From: Glomus cerebriforme
Taxonomy: Eukaryota > Glomeromycota > Glomeromycetes > Glomerales > Glomeraceae
Length of the DNA: 20,017 nucleotides
Reading direction: 5' to 3'
NCBI GenBank assembly: GCA_003550305.1
Contig: QKYT01000324.1
Coordinates: 39,479 to 59,495, forward strand
Numbering within the stretch: position 1 is the first letter of the stretch; every line of letters begins with the position of its first letter. The translations under genes were made by a program, and so were the position numbers. Positions 19,946-20,017 of this stretch are shown piece after piece. A model generated the notes under the pieces. That model saw nothing but the letters and a program-made list of their open reading frames with translations. It was not told the DNA's origin and did not search any database.

Positions 19946-20017
19946 CTTTTATTAAACAATCTTTCATAATATCTTTAAAAAAAATTAATTTAATTAATAA
20001 AATATTTTTATCTTTTA
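19946..20017. other. AT-rich edge upstream of the transposase
   Basis: No clear coding similarity could be read here. The transposase N-terminus and left inverted repeat may lie beyond the window. Confidence 0.5.

Overview
The window is a very AT-rich, repeat-dominated piece of a eukaryotic genome with no intact protein-coding gene. GT-AG introns, a Tc1/mariner-type transposase, a non-LTR retrotransposon and a SAM-domain gene type that I associate with Rhizophagus-like arbuscular mycorrhizal fungi (Glomeromycotina) point to that group. The assignment is inferred from remembered protein style, not from a search. I see no tRNA, rRNA, CRISPR array or bacterial-type operon.

Layout: (1) 181-421 is a three-copy, ~72-bp tandem array. 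(2) About 430-9590 is one long, decayed non-LTR retrotransposon (LINE) on the minus strand. Read from high to low coordinates it has ORF1 (9574 to 6631, RNA-binding-like) and ORF2 (6494 to ~487: AP-type endonuclease, reverse transcriptase, RNase H, C-terminal Cys/His segment). Two foldback (MITE-like) elements sit inside it, at 6654-7227 and 4807-5348, and they share a core hairpin. (3) 9029-10407, the LINE 5' end plus upstream DNA, is repeated almost perfectly at 12345-13723. (4) Between the copies lie a 34-bp palindrome, a cluster of ATGTCA/TGACAT motifs, a 5'-truncated fragment of a second LINE (10511-11193, minus), AT-rich spacer, and an older diverged copy of part of the duplicated segment (12152-12341) that abuts copy 2.

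(5) 13724-14960 has no convincing gene but is visibly richer in C than G. (6) 14961-17296 is AT-rich spacer with one possible 440-bp terminal-inverted-repeat element (15358-15797) and one ambiguous base (16360). (7) 17297-18957 (+) is a three-exon pseudogene: a Cys-rich N-terminal segment, a Cys/His plus WA-motif segment, an Asn/Gln-rich repeat and a C-terminal SAM domain. (8) 19057-19945 (-), convergent with it, is a decayed Tc1/mariner transposase with an intron and two lost catalytic acids.

The elements do not form a pathway. They record layered insertion, segmental duplication and decay. The common decay signature is Gln or Arg codons turned into stops by apparent C-to-T changes, plus G-to-A type losses of catalytic acids. 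The points most worth checking are the near-identical duplication, the two nested foldback elements with a common core, and the transition-biased decay.
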